From positions 62,001 through 126,000 of the forward strand of contig JAKCWG010000392.1 in assembly GCA_021464415.1 (NCBI GenBank): 64,000 bases of DNA, in the 5' to 3' direction. Both the position numbers and the translations under genes were made by a program. The DNA is from Lonicera japonica. Taxonomy: Eukaryota; Streptophyta; Magnoliopsida; Dipsacales; Caprifoliaceae. Positions 32,122-45,683 of the stretch are shown in pieces. How positions within the stretch are numbered: position 1 is the first letter of the stretch; every line of letters begins with the position of its first letter. The notes under the pieces are model-generated. The model had not been told where the DNA came from. It did no database searches and saw nothing but the letters and a program-made list of their open reading frames with translations.

Positions 32122-34602
32122 TAAATGTAAATATTTCTCAAATACTTAATTATCACTTTTTCTCTCTTAGATTTCAATACAAACGTCTAGTTTAAATATA
32201 TTTAGAGTATAACTTTCAGGATTGTTTTGGAATGCGTAACATTTCTTTTAAAAAGTTTTAAAAACAAAGAAAAAAAAAGTGGAGAAAGAAATGGGAGCTA
32301 GAGGTAGAGGAGAAAATATATGTAGGTGGGGTTTTGAAGAGAAAGATGGAGTTTTTTTTGACTCAGTACACGTGGTGAGAAATAGGTGGTGTGTGAGGTT
32401 TATCGTTTAAAGAGAAAAGGTTTCCACCAAAATAAATGAAAAAGGTAAAAGTAAAAGGAAAGAGGCAACGTCTTAAATTACTGTCTGACACTAAATCATG
32501 TACGTCTATATATACTTGATAAACTCCCCTATTTTTAGGAAGATGAGTTCGAATTTCATTAAAGAAGTGTAAAAATACTATTGATTTTTTTTTTAAATTG
32601 TAAAAATATATTGGTTAAACTCAAGCATATGTCAAATTAATTTACTTATGTATATATGTACGACATTTTTTCAAATGAATCCTGAATATTAATTGAAAAT
32701 AAGTCTCTTATTTAATGCTGGTTTTCTTTGACATAATTAAATTAAGTGATGAACTATAGATGATTAAACTAAATATTAAATAACAAATTAAGATTAAATA
32801 ATTTCAAAGTGACTCCTTGCATATATTATATTGAGCCATCAACTATGGAGAGACATGTGACAACTCTAATAATGGATTGGACTGGATTGAATTGGTTCCC
32901 AAAGCACATAAAATCGGAACCTATCCAATTTTTTTCGCTTTTCAAATTTTGCATCCGATCCAATCTAATCATCCATAAAATCCAGGAAAAATGGATTGGA
33001 TTGGATTGGATCAATTCATCAGTTTCGATTGAATTCTGAACACCCCTAATTAAAATTTGGTAGCTTTTGATTGCCTAAATTCATAACGTGCAATTTAATT
33101 CCACCTAAATGTAAATATTTCTCAAATACTTATCACTTTTTCTCTCTTAGATTTCAATACAAACGTGTAGTTTAAATATATTTAGATTATAACTTTTAGG
33201 ATTTTTTTGGAATGCATATATTTAGATTATAACTTCTAGGATTTTTTTGGAATGCATATATAACATTTCTTTTAAAAAGTTTTAGAAAACAAAGAAAAAA
33301 AAAGTGGAGAAAGAAATGGGAGCTAGAGGTAGAGGAGAAAATATATGCAGGTGGGGTTTTGAAGAGAAAGATGGAGTTTTTTTGACTCAGTACACGTGGT
33401 GAGAAATAGGTGGTGTGTGAGGTTTATTGTTTAATGAAAAAGGGCTTCCACCAAAAAAAAAATTTTAAAAAAAAATTAAAAAATAAAGAAAAAATGTAAA
33501 AGGAAAAGGAAAGAAGCAACATCTGCGTTTGAGCCGTTAGATGAGCTCAAAATAGTCCTGATCTAAGGATGTTGATTGTTGTGATCATTTCACAAATATA
33601 TTAATAGTGATCACGTTAAATTATTGTCTGACACTAAATTATGTATGTCTATATACCGGTCAAACTCATATCTTCTCATGCAGATGGATTCGAGTCGGAG
33701 AAGTATAAAAATATTATTAATCTTTTTTTAAAAGCAGATGTCAAATTAATTTATTTATGTATATGTACAACTTTCTTTCAAATGAATCCTGAATATTAAT
33801 TGAAAATAAGTCTCTTGGTTAATGGTGGTTTTCTTGGGGCAATTAAAAAAAAGGGCTTATTAGAGAAAGATTTTCACAGTAAGGCCAAGGAATAATTTTT
33901 TTTTAAATAAAGGGCCTATTTTTTATTTTATTGATAATATGACATGTGTCTTTTTTTTTCATTATAAAATGACATCCCAACCCTTAAAATAAACTAAAAA
34001 AATATCAATATGCATTAAAATATGGACTGCAATATGAACTTTGCAGTCTATATTTCACTGCAATATGAACTTTGCAGTCCATATTTCACTGCAATGTGAA
34101 CTTTGCAATCCATATTTTTAGTGCAAAGTTCATATTGCAGTCCATATTTTACTGCAATGTGAACTTTGCAGTCCATATTTTTAGTGCAAAGTTCATATTG
34201 CAGTACATATTTCACTGCAATATGAACTTTGCAGTTCATAATTTATTGCAATATGAACTTTGCAGTCCATATTTTTTGTGAAAATTTCATAAAAAGGGGT
34301 AATTTAGGTAATACATAACATGTTTTTATTAATTAAATGATATTTAAATTTATTCAAATACATTCATTTAAAATATAAAACAAAATAGGCCTCTTATACT
34401 AATTACCAATTAAAAATAGGCCATTCATTCAAATTACCAATTAAAAATAGGCCCTTCATTCAAAAAAATATTATTCATTGGATTTTTGGTAAAAATCAAT
34501 GTATAATAAGCCCTTCTACCTAATTTCTAGGGTTTTCTTTTACAAATTTAGTAGCTTTTGATTACCTAAATTTATAACGTACAATTTGATTCCACCTAAA
34601 TT
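32122..34602. repeat. Large direct duplication, two copies of roughly 1-1.5 kb
   Basis: The segment starting taaatgtaaatatttctc at about 32122 recurs at 33106. Its parts recur in the same order: gtggagaaagaaatgggagc (about 32279 and 33304), cagtacacgtggtgagaaat (about 32364 and 33387), and tcctgaatattaattgaaaa (about 32681 and 33786). The word tagcttttgatt then follows each copy (33061 and 34550). The second copy has an extra 50-bp internal repeat (gattataacttttaggattt region) and the palindromic array. Confidence 0.8.
34022..34278. repeat. Palindromic tandem array (ctgcaatatgaactttgcag units)
   Basis: Units of about 30-46 bp built on the 20-mer ctgcaatatgaactttgcag repeat about seven times, in both orientations (tgcaatatgaactttgca and its complement tgcaaagttcatattgca alternate). 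The array can therefore form hairpins and cruciforms. It lies in the second copy of the large duplication. Confidence 0.85.
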
Positions 34603-37600
34603 TACGGTACAATGGAGTGGTTTTGATGCTCCATGTCAAACTTCTAGGCGGAGAAATTTTATTTAGACTGAAGGGGAAATCGAATAAATTAAATTAATGC
34701 TCTCTGGTGAGAGTTTTTATTTACCATATATATTACGTTCCTTAATATAAAAAAAATTGTATTCATAGAAATGATGGAGAAGGCCTAAGCAACAATTGAT
34801 ATTTACATTTCTTTATAATTTTGGAATTCTACTTAAGGTTGAAAAGTTTTAAAAGAAAAAAAAATCTAGTTTGCATAATAAAATAGCCATGAGCTTAGCC
34901 TTAGCCAAATTTACAAGTTTGCAGCAGAAATTAAATGAAATTCATTTTATAGGAACACATTTGTAAGAAAATAGGAAATTTCATTAATTGGAAAAATAGT
35001 TGATTAGGACAGTGTTGCAAAAAAAAAAAAAAAAAAAAAATGCACGCAAGAAACTGCTAGACTACATGCATTTGTAGGTCACAACATAGAATCTTTGAGG
35101 GTAAGGCCACTAACAACTCTAGTCTCAATGTGGATGGCCTTCTTTTCATAAACTGATCCACTTCACCCAAAAATCCCTTTTGAAAAACAAAAATTCTCTC
35201 TAAAAAAAGTGGCAAAATGGAAATATCTAATATAAGGGGGCCTTTTTTTAATCTGAATACTGAATCTAAAGGCTAAAGACTAAAGACTTGTTTGAAGTCT
35301 CAAAATTGAATCTAAAAAGTCTATTTGTTTTATTTCTAAGTGTCACATCAAAATAGGTGCTGTTCATTTGAACTTATATATTTGAATGTTGAATAAATAT
35401 TATTTAAACATTTTTTTCATTACTTTAAAATGACAATATCTAATAAAAAGGGAAAAGAGGTATTTACCAATGCTTGTTTGGTTGAGATTTTAAAACAAGT
35501 TTTTTAGATAAGTTTTTAGGAAGTGAGAAAGTAGATTGAAAAGTGAATTTAATTTTTGTTGGAATTTTTTTTAACCAATTCAAAAAAACTCATGAAAAAA
35601 ATTTAAAAAATAGTCACAATGGATCTTATTTTGTAGATCTCGATGAGTAGATTTCAAATATATATATATATTTTTTTTATCTAATTCCGATTTTTGAATT
35701 TAAAGTTATGGTGTTTTAAAAATTTTATGAGAGAGAAAATAAAGTGAAGTAAATTTTGGGAAGTATGAAGTAAAATTGACATTCTTGTATAAATTATAAA
35801 AACTTGATTTTAAAATATCAACCAAACTCCAAGTGTTCAGATTTCAAAGAGGATATAGCCTCTGAATTTTCAAGAGGTAAAATAAGTTATCATTAAAGTT
35901 TTAAACTCACCAAATACATTTTAAACTTCTGAAATCTTTGTTCAAACTTTAGAGGTAAAAACAAACGACTCCTAAGAGAAAATTGAAAAGTAAGTAAAAT
36001 TTAGCCATTGTCCGCGGTAGCAACAAAAAAAAAATACAAATTTAGGTCACATTAGCCTGTATTTTTTTGCCGCAAAAATCAAATCAGTCAGGGGAGAGGG
36101 CGAACTGCGAAGTGAAGGGAAGTGGAAGATGAGCAAAACTGTAATAAGAAAGGGGGGATATTCTCATATATATATATATACACACACACTAGCTTTCAAT
36201 CCACGCGATGCTTGAACGTCTTTATACATCGATTTTGTGTTATAATTGGTATATGACTACTTGAAATTAGAACGTCAAATGCAAAATGAAAAGTGAAGTA
36301 AATATTAGTTTGATATATACATAGAACTTGTAATAAATAGTTAAAACATTAATGAATTCATAAATAATCAAAAAGAGTTACAAAAGAAATTCAATTTGAA
36401 TAAAATTATACTTACAATAGGAGCACCCAAGATAAATTTACTTTCGTACAAATATATGAAGTTTCATATATGTAATACGAAAAGCATCAATAAATAATTT
36501 TTACTTTCTGATTAACACCAACTCCAAGTTTGCATAATTTTAAATGCGGTAGGTTGAAAAAACAAGTCACTAAAAGAAAATTTATATTACCCGACAAAAA
36601 TATTTTGTCGGCTAAACTCAAATTTTGTCGGCCAAGACTCTTGACCGTCGACAAAAGATGTTTGTTGGGCACGTTATTGCGCGTTAATTTCTAGTCATAT
36701 CAAAACTGCAAACAAAAACTCTTATCTATAAAAATTTAATTAGGCATAGTGAAGTGAGAAATAAGGTGTCAATCCAAATCTTTGGAGAGGGATCTTGAAG
36801 AATATAAAGAAAACTTGAGATTGCCAAATTAAAACCAATTTTAATTTTGGAAAGTCGTTTTCTTTTCTTTCAATTAAAATTAAAATTATATTTTCTTATA
36901 TATATATATATTTCTTTATTTTCTGTGAAAAAATTTCGTCTCACTATCCCAAAGAAAATTTTTCATAGAAAAAACTAAAAAAAATAGACATTATCTCACT
37001 ACATCACTTGAAGGGGCGTAAAAATAAATGACGAACCTCCTTAACAACGAAAGCCTAGATTTTAGACCAGCTAGCATGAAGTATACCTAGCAAATGCACT
37101 AATTGCTATTGATTTTCCAAGCCAATTGCAGTTCTTACCATAACTGGTTTAAGACTAATCCTAGAGCCCAAAATAATAACAAAAGCCTTTGAATTACACT
37201 TGCTTTCCATTGATTTGCCTGTTCTTTGGCTTGTTTATGAAATCTAAATTTTTTTTTTGGTTCAAGAGTTCAATATATGTTTGATTGAAGTTTTACAAAG
37301 GAATTCAAGATTCCTTGGAAATTAAAAGGGAATTCCATACAAATTTTTGCATGCAAATTCTAGAGTTTCTAAGTGCATTTTTGTGCATGTGACATGCCAA
37401 GTAAGCCATACAATTTTTTTTTGCTTTTGTTTTTATCATTATTTCTATATGTAAAAATGGTCACATATAGGAAATTTCATGACTTAGGGTGAAACAATTA
37501 AATAGAGCCCACAACACCACCTTATTCAATGAAACAAATTATATATATTTTTTAAATAAGGTGGCAATTAAGATAGAAATGAAACCACAGAGCAGATGCC

Positions 37601-38074
37601 TTAACCAAGATGAAATGTATTTTACTATTTCTAAAAGTACCTTTAACAATGAAATTTATCAAAATTTTATTGCTCTTCTATCAGTCTTTACTTGTCAAAC
37701 TGATTAGGTAATGGCAGCTTAATACATTAACCAAGATAAATATATGGTAAACCAAACTTTGGATCAACAAGCAACAAACAAAAAATTCATAAAAATTTAT
37801 TCTTTGGATAATTGGAAATTAATTAAAGACTATAGACCTTCTTGTTGCATCATCATCACTTCTGTCAAGCTTCATTGCTCTGCAATTTAAATTCAGAAAA
37901 TGAAAAGGAGGAAAATTATGCAATTCTAAATATCGATCCATTTGATTTTATAAATATAATTTAAAACAAAAAAATATCATACTATTATACTAAATTTAAG
38001 ATTGGAAAAGCTAAACGCGTTGGTTTAGAAACTCTGTTTAATGTCATATATAGCAAAACAACCCTTTGTTTGTC
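34603..38074. other. Intergenic, no gene
   Basis: The stretch holds a poly-A run (about 35018-35040), TA and CA microsatellites near 36165-36189, and a possible CACTA-type terminus at 36567. Short frames at 36487-36672 and 37489-37707 show nothing recognisable. Confidence 0.4.
36567..36670. mobile_element. Possible CACTA-type terminus
   Basis: CACTAAAAGAAAATTT is followed by repeated words cccgacaaaaatattttgtc, ttttgtcggc and gtcgacaaaag, the layout of a CACTA end with subterminal repeats. I found no matching TAGTG end with a 3-bp target duplication nearby, so it may be a truncated copy. Confidence 0.35.
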
Positions 38075-38224
38075 TTGGGGATGTTAACATTAGTGACAAG
38101 CTATATCTTAAAGTCTGGAAATTTATTACCTCTGAATTTGCAGTTTGAGTTGGGGATGTTAACATTAGTGACAAGCTATATCTTAAAGTCTGGAAATTTA
38201 TTACCTCTGAATTTGCAGTTTGAG
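38075..38224. repeat. Perfect 75-bp tandem duplication
   Basis: TTGGGGATGTTAACATTAGT... through CAGTTTGAG occurs at 38075-38149 and is repeated without a difference at 38150-38224. It directly follows the stop codon of the left LRR receptor kinase (minus strand), so it lies in its 3' untranslated region. Confidence 0.9.
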
Positions 38225-38620
38225 TTCAAGTAACTTCACTACGCAGAATTTTCTTTATTGAATCTAACTCACGGACAACACTCCCTGTGTCAATTCGGTC
38301 TTGTGTTGATTCCATGGAGCAAGCCACTCCAACTTTTACCAAAGAAATCAAGCACTCCTGTATGTTACCATTACTTGGAAGACGTATCTGGTTATCGTTT
38401 GCTGCTATACTTGATGCATTTTCTTCGATATTGTTCAAAAGTATTGGGTCCACAATCTCCAACACACGATTTGGCAAGGACAATTTAGCATAGTCATGAA
38501 GGTTAAGACCTTCCACAAATAGAGGGTCAGTAGGTCGTTTCCCGGTTATCATCTCTAATATTAGGATTCCGTAGCTGTAGACATCTCCCTTCATGGACAT
38601 TTCACTTCCCATACTGTACT

Positions 38621-38816
38621 CTATTAGTTCACAAAATCATCTATGAGTTCAAGATGGATAAAATATTAACATACTTCTAAAAAAAACTATTGTAATAATA
38701 TTAATGGCGCCAGAGAGACAATGTGCAGGATGGCCTTGAATTTAAGAAAGTATAACAAAATAAAATTAAATAGAAAGTATATAAATTTGATATGAATAAG
38801 TATTCTGTGTAGTTAC
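38621..38816 (-). other. Intron of the left LRR receptor kinase
   Basis: Donor CCAG|GTAACT and acceptor TAATAG|AGTACAG split the Glu codon of the TAPE motif. This is the same site as the single intron of the paralogue at 57211-57498 and of the family. Confidence 0.85.
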
Positions 38817-40854
38817 CTGGAGCTGTGTATCCAATGGTACCTCTTATTCCACCTGTGTTGCTCTGATCAGAATTTTGAAGAAGTAATCTTGCTTGGCCAA
38901 AATCTCCTATATGAGCCACCATGTCTCCATCTAGTAAGATGCTGTTTGGATTTAGATCACAGTGAATAATGGTCCTTCCGTAACTGTGATGAAGATACTT
39001 GAGTGCGCAAGCCACATCAACAGCTATCTTAATTCTTTGTTGAAATTTTAAGGTTCTGCGCTCATTTGGCCCGCATTCTGCTTCTTGACTTGGATGTAGC
39101 CAACTATCTAGACTCCCATTAAGCATGAATTCATAAACTAGAGCTTTAAAATCATTGCGTTGGAAATCAATACTTGAGCATGAAGTTATGATTTTTATTA
39201 TGTTTCTGTGTCTAACATATCTCAAGGCTTCACACTCGACCAAAAAACTCTGGGAAGCTCCTTGATGTTGACGATTAAATACTTTCACCGCAACTACTAT
39301 TTCTTCGTTGAGGATTCCTTTATACACCATGCCGAAATTCCCAGCACCAACCAAATTTTCTGAAGAGAACCCGCTGGTTGCTTTCAAAAGATTTTCGTAT
39401 GACACATTCAAGAGAGATTCCCCGATGAAAGTGCCCAAAATTTGCACTATCCGTTTCTTTTTGAACCAAAAATATAAGGAAGACAACACCATTATTATTA
39501 GAATAATACTTGAGATTGTAATTAATACTACAAAGTGAGTGCGAAGATTTTTTTGCCTATTTGGTCCACTGATGGCGCATTTAGGAAGTTGTAGATCTGA
39601 TATGCCCCCACAAAGCCTGATGTTTCCCACAATTGAGATTGCACTTGCATTTTTGAAAACTCCTTCAGTTGGGACGTTTCCCTCGAAGTCATTATAGGAC
39701 AAATTTAGATTCATCAATGAGAAGTTCTCTAAAAATTTTGGAATTTCGCCCGCTAAGTTGTTACGAGAAAGATCTAGATATTGAATCCCTTTTAAAGAAC
39801 TCAATGATGGAGAAATTGCACCGCGAAAAAGGTTTCCATCCATGTAAAGGCTTTGAAGGTTAATGCAACTACCAAGATTATTTGGAATTTTACCAAACAA
39901 CTTGTTTTCCGATACATCCAATACGGACAAATTTATCAATTCGCCGACCTCTGAGGGCAGCTCCCCAAACAAAGAATTATGTGACAAATTTAGCAATATG
40001 GATAGGGTAGGAATACCGAGAATTTCTTCTGGTATGGTGCCGCTAAAATTATTTTGAGAAAGATCCAATAGGATTAACATTTGACAGTTTCCGACGCTTG
40101 ATGGTATGTTGCCTTGTAAAAAGTTATTAGCCAAATCAAGCTCACTCAACACTGAAAGGTTTCCTATAGAAGGTGGAAGTTCTCCTAATAGCTTGTTGTT
40201 AGCAAGTCATAATCGCTGTAACTTCCAAAGATTGCCAATATTTGTTAGAATAGAGTCATTGAATTCATTATTCGATAGTAATATTTGATTCAAACCAGAA
40301 AGGTCAAATATCCACGAAGGGATTTTTCCATATATTTGATTCTCTATAATTGAAAGGTAGAAGAGTTATGTTGAGAAATTGGTCACTTTGTATGGTAATA
40401 CCCCTCTTAGTTGGTTAGTTCCTAGTTCCAATACTTGCAAATTACTACAGTTTGCAAGAGAACTAATAAAATTCATTTCATTAGGTTCCCCGCTACCAAG
40501 ATTATTTGCACCTAGACTTAAACCCACAAGGTTTTGCAGTCTTCCAAAGTCTATTGAAATTTGCATGGTAAAATTGTTGATGGCCAGATCAATATATCTT
40601 AGTTTTGTAGCATTAGAAAGGGAGAGCGGAAGGGGCCCAGTGAATTGATTGCCACCTAATTGGATCCGTTCGAGATGAGGAAACATGAAGCTTAATTCTG
40701 GCGGAAGAGTACCATGGAATTGATTATATGAGATAGAGAAAAGATTTATAAGAGAAAGATTATAAAGAGATGGAGGGATCACACCTGAGAAATGATTGGC
40801 ACCTAAAGTAAGCGGACTCAAGTTTTTCAATTCACCCAACACTACCTGATAAAA

Positions 40855-41395
40855 GGTCTTAAGAGACTGACTCTCATAGTCGCTTAAGACCTCTTCTCCG
40901 TCTCTTAAGTCTTAAGCGACTAACTGTCAGTTGCTTAAGTATTGTCGCATAAACCTAGTGGCTATAGTTCTTAAGCGACTGAGCAATATGAATCCGTCGC
41001 TTAAGTAACTCTTAAGCCACAGAATCAAACTCCGTCGCTTAAGGCTTAGGCGACTAAAGGAAATGAATCAGTCGCTTAAGCTAGTTCAGCTTAAGCGACT
41101 GACAATGGCTTTGTCTGTCTCTTAAGCTGGGGGCATCTTAAGCGACTGATAATGTATTTCTCAATCTTTTAAACTAGGTCACTTAAGCGACTAACATAGA
41201 AATTGTCAGTCTCTTAAGTTGTACACTTAAACGACTGACAAATGTTATGACAGTCGCTTAAGTGTACAGCTTAAGAGACTGACAATTTCTATGTCAGTCG
41301 CTTAAGCTGGACACTTAAGCTACTAACATAGCATTTGTCAGTCGCTTAAGCTGGCCACTTAAGCGACTGGCATAGCAATTGTCAGTCTCTTAAGT
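40855..41395. repeat. Left subterminal repeat zone of the CACTA element
   Basis: More than a dozen words of the type cttaagcgactga or tcagtcgcttaag, in direct and inverted order, separated by 15-30 bp. Such repeats bind the TNPA-like protein in En/Spm elements. Confidence 0.85.
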
Positions 41396-41450
41396 GAAAA
41401 ATTACCATTCCACAAGCATTTGCAATTCTAGCAACCTGCAGATTTGTCAA

Positions 41451-41580
41451 ACCTGCAATTTAAATCAATTTACACCTGCAATTCAAACAAATTCACAACT
41501 AAAGTTGCAATTTAAACCAATTCACAACCAAACTTACAATTCAAACCAATTCACAACCAAACTTGCAATTCAAACCAATA
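41451..41580. repeat. 29-31-bp tandem repeat inside the CACTA element
   Basis: About four units of the type caattcaaaccaattcacaa followed by ccaaacttg. Confidence 0.7.
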
Positions 41581-41748
41581 TGATTTCAACAAGTATTCAC
41601 ATAGAAAGTCAACACAAATACAAGTGTATAATTCACAAACATACAAACATTAAATGTAGTTCATTTACAACATTAAAAACTTGTTCACAAAAAATACAAG
41701 TGTAATAACAAAAGTCGCAAAAGTACAAATTTGGTTAAATAAACAAGC

Positions 41749-41979
41749 TCATCTCTGATTGGTATTCGAACCAGTCGCCGCCTCAGGGGTATCCTTAAGC
41801 TGCCTCACCATCTCACGAATATCTGCGTATTGTCCTTCAAGCTGGCGAATGCGCTCGTTCGCTGCTGTGAGTTCCTCCTGCTGAGACTTGAGTTGCTCCT
41901 CCTGAGACTTGACCTTCTCCGCCAAGATCGACTCAAAAGCAGCACCATCAAATGCAGAACCATCAACATCATTCTCCAT
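41749..41979 (-). pseudogene. CACTA accessory protein fragment (coiled coil)
   Basis: The 76-codon minus-strand frame begins MENDVDGSAFDGAAFESILAE. It continues as a Glu/Gln-rich coiled coil (KVKSQEEQLKSQQEELTAAN, then ERIRQLEGQYADIREMV). It resembles the C-terminal coiled-coil part of plant En/Spm accessory proteins (Ptta/En/Spm type), and its position near one end of the element fits. The upstream DNA-binding part is not seen. Confidence 0.5.
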
Positions 41980-42498
41980 CTAAACGTAGCACCATTAACA
42001 TCATTCCATCTTGTACGCAAACAGGAAAAGGTATTGTTTCTTCATCATTCTCACTCTATGTTTTGATTGATTTTTTTGGGTGTGATTTGAGATTTGTGAA
42101 CCCAAGATCAATTGTTTCTTTACACAAAGAAGATAGAAATTGATCCCCAATTCAACATATGGTGACCTCTTTACATAGTGAGCCTAAGGTAGAACAATTA
42201 ATTTGATCCCCACAACACAGAGTTATATATATATATATGTAGCAGTGATGCAAATTAACAAATTCACTTGTAAAGAAACCATTTCAAAGTGAGCTAATTA
42301 ATAAATATAAAGTGCTAACATTAATTACTAATCACCCTTGAAAGCAGCCATCCTTGGATTTACCCCAGTTGCTCTGTTTTTTCCCCACTCCAACTTTATA
42401 TATGTACCCAATTTTGATGTGTTCCATACTCTCGGCATATTTAAATTCTTCATGTTTGAGAAATTTTTCCATTTTATAATTTAGGAGCTTTGCTTATT

Positions 42499-42571
<73 letters not shown>

Positions 42572-44640
42572 GAGGTTACTATGTTTACTTCGAATTTATG
42601 ACAATCACTTATTATTCGTAGTTTTCTTTTTCTTTGGAATGCTTTAAAATAGATAATTACAATTTTTTTTTAATAGTACACAATTAAAATTAATTCTCGA
42701 AATAGAAAGTAAGCTATTTATCCATTATTAAATTGTGGTTGGCATTTGGGTTCTTTGTTCTGAAGGACATATGGTAGTGTTTACTGTAAATTTATATATA
42801 ATACATATAGGTTTAAGAAAGGGGTTCTCAATCATTTGCCGAAGCACGTGCTCCTAGCTTTACTGAAGAGAATGGGACCCTAGGAGATATTTAGGAGACT
42901 ATTTCAGGCAGTGACTTAGTCTTGCTATTGATTTCTGATGCAGCCCAGGTTAATGATATGATCTCTCTCTTACCCTCTTAAAGCTCTATAATGGTGAAGA
43001 CTAGGGAGTGAGATGTACTGTTCCTTTGTTTGACTTAGAGAAATCTTGTATTTGTTCTTTTTTAGCCCCTTCCTTTAATTTATGAGCTTACAAAAAACAT
43101 ACCCTTGACCCTTTGCATTTCACATAAGATGTGGATGTTATAATGCTCGGTATTACACTTGAATTCTTATCTACAAAAATTTAATATTCTTCTCCTCTAC
43201 TGCTAGTTTGGTTCAGTATTAATTTAGTTCTTTTATTCTTAATTTGGTATTTAAACTTGCCCCCTGTTTTCATTTACCCTGTTATGGATGCCATCCTATA
43301 CATTTGTGTTTTAAAATACAGTTACCAAACCTCGCCTCCCATGGTAGTGTGGTTGTGTCTAAATAGATATATTATTATTATTATTATTATGAGATAACTA
43401 GTTTGCCTGCTTTTATATATATATATATATATCTCACTATAAATAAGTTCTATTCTATGCCATTGACTATTGAAATTAAAGTTTTCCCTCATAGGTGAAA
43501 AAAGTTAAAGGGGAAATCTTAATTTAAGAAAAATTAGTGTGCATTGATTTCTGGCTATCAGATAGCCCTGAAATTGTACTTTTGATCCTAAGATTATGTT
43601 GAAATTGAAGTTTTCATAAGGAGTACAAAAACTGAAATAGGAATCTTAATCAGAGATAGAGGGAAAAGTACGTTAGTAGGCGAAGACTTCTTTTGGTTTG
43701 ATTGGTATTGTATGAGATACACAATTAACGTTAATTGTGTTTCCTATACAATTAACAAAGTAGTAACTAATAAAATTCTAAAAATGTACAAGCTAAAGAA
43801 TGCAATATATCACAGTAATCAACTTATTCATACTTGTACCCGAACTTGAAGGTGTCCTGCACGGAGTCTCCTATCTTCACGCGTATGAGCCTTGGTGAAC
43901 TTGGAGGTGTCCTACACAGAGAATATTATAGATGAATTAGGCTTCAATTTTTGTGGGTTTTGAGTGGCACATATTTGTGCTTGTAAGTTGGCTATTTTTG
44001 TGATAATTAAATTTATTCATAGAGTGGATTCTTATTACTAATAACGGATCAAACCATATTATTCTTAAAGAAAGAAAGACAAAAAGCATTATATATTCTT
44101 GTGCTTTCATATTTATGAAAACTGATAATATTTTTTTTATTACAGTCTACTACCACATTACTTCTCATGTATATATAATGAATTAGAAATTTGAAACATA
44201 TATAATTAATTAGTACTTAGTAGACAGATGTTAATCAAAATCATCTTCAATAAGTATGCTTAAAAAAAACACAAGACGAAAAATATTTAATTGACGAGAC
44301 CACACAAAGCTACAGCTAATGGCTATTTCTATAACAAATATGTTTTGCTCATTGAAAAAACACAAGACAAAAAATATTTATTTATTTGTATATTTTTAGT
44401 AAATATACAAATAAATAAATAGCTTATTAATAATTTCACAAAAAGCTTATGTAGACAAAAAATGTTTGCTTATGTAAATGAACAGTTGTTAATAATTTCA
44501 CAAAAAGCTTTTGTTTGTTGTTGTTCTCTAATTCTTCTTCTGTACGACTACAATTGACAGTTTAATCTTTTGATTTTGCCTTGTTCTGGTCATAATTTCT
44601 TCCTGGGACTGAAACATTTGACATTGTACTTGTGAAGGCC
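41980..44640. other. CACTA interior without recognisable gene
   Basis: AT-rich filler. The segment at about 42830-43030 and a repeated word aacttg(g)aggtgtcct(a)caca at 43848 and 43900 might derive from host exons, but I cannot name them. Confidence 0.35.
42505..42571. repeat. (AAT)n microsatellite
   Basis: About 22 uninterrupted ATA/AAT units within the CACTA element. Confidence 0.95.
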
Positions 44641-44656
44641 ACTAATAGATTTCTAT

Positions 44657-44692
44657 ATGGAGCAGTACGAAATACTAGAGCAAATTGGCAGA
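44657..44692 (+). pseudogene. Possible NEK-kinase first-exon fragment
   Basis: The plus strand encodes MEQYEILEQIGR, nearly the N-terminus of plant NIMA-related kinases (family: ME-YEVLEQIGKGSFG). The frame diverges straight after, and the glycine loop is absent. Twelve codons are too few to be sure. Confidence 0.35.
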
Positions 44693-45683
44693 TGTTTCTT
44701 CTTAGATGGCCTATGTAAAAACAAACACGTTGATGAGGTTTCTTGTTGCTATTCGGAAATTCAAAGATGTTGGCTAGTTCTGTAAGTGCTTAATACTCTT
44801 TAGAGGAATCGGTTATGAACTAATCTTAGTTTAATTTGAATTCAACCTGCATACATTTATGTTTCTGAACTATTTTTGGTCTGCTGAGAAATTCAAACTG
44901 CATCCATTTATGTCAGGTATAACTAGGAGGAGAGTTGATGATGGCGGTTGCTAATTCTTTATTAAGATGTATTAGCATTTTTTTCATATGGATTATTTAG
45001 CATATCCTAATGTAAATTAAGTTACTACCACTTCTCTTATTGCAATAAATATCTAGGAAGTGTTCGCCATAATCAGGATGCGTGAAATCTACACACCAGA
45101 AGAACTAATTCAACAGATTTTTATTGAATGTAGTTCTGTTCATATGTAAGACTAAAATATGAAGTTCCTACCACAAGATTATTTTTGACGAGTTGAATAG
45201 AACTCAATTAGTAAAACAACAAGATATCGAATCCGATGTATGTTTCTCTTTATTTATATTGCATATAACCTGGTTTCTCAATTTTGAAACGCTGGAGTTT
45301 ATGGAGCAGGTTCAATAACACAAATAATAACCAAAAACAAACAAAGAGGCAAAATTGGAGAGAGATCTAGGACAGTGTACCCTTAATGGTGTTGCTTTGA
45401 TATGGGAATGGGACATGGTACGTGAAGTATAATTTTAAGTATAACACTACCAATTAAAAGTATAAATGTACACCTACATAAGTACATATGAACAAATCAC
45501 TCAATGTATATAAAACTTTAAATATATATATATATATATATATATCAAAAAGAATGAAGAACTGATCTTGGGTAAGAAAAGGGAAAAAATCCTCTTTTTG
45601 GCCCACTTTTTCTCTTTATTCAAATCAAAATGTGTATTATAATTATCAGTGGGTAGGCTAATATTACAAAAAGCATTACTTAC

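Noticed and set aside
32862..33050. Small hAT-like MITE with GGATTGGATTGG inverted words
   Set aside because: The right end (AACACCCCTAAT) is plausible, but I found no matching left terminus or target duplication.
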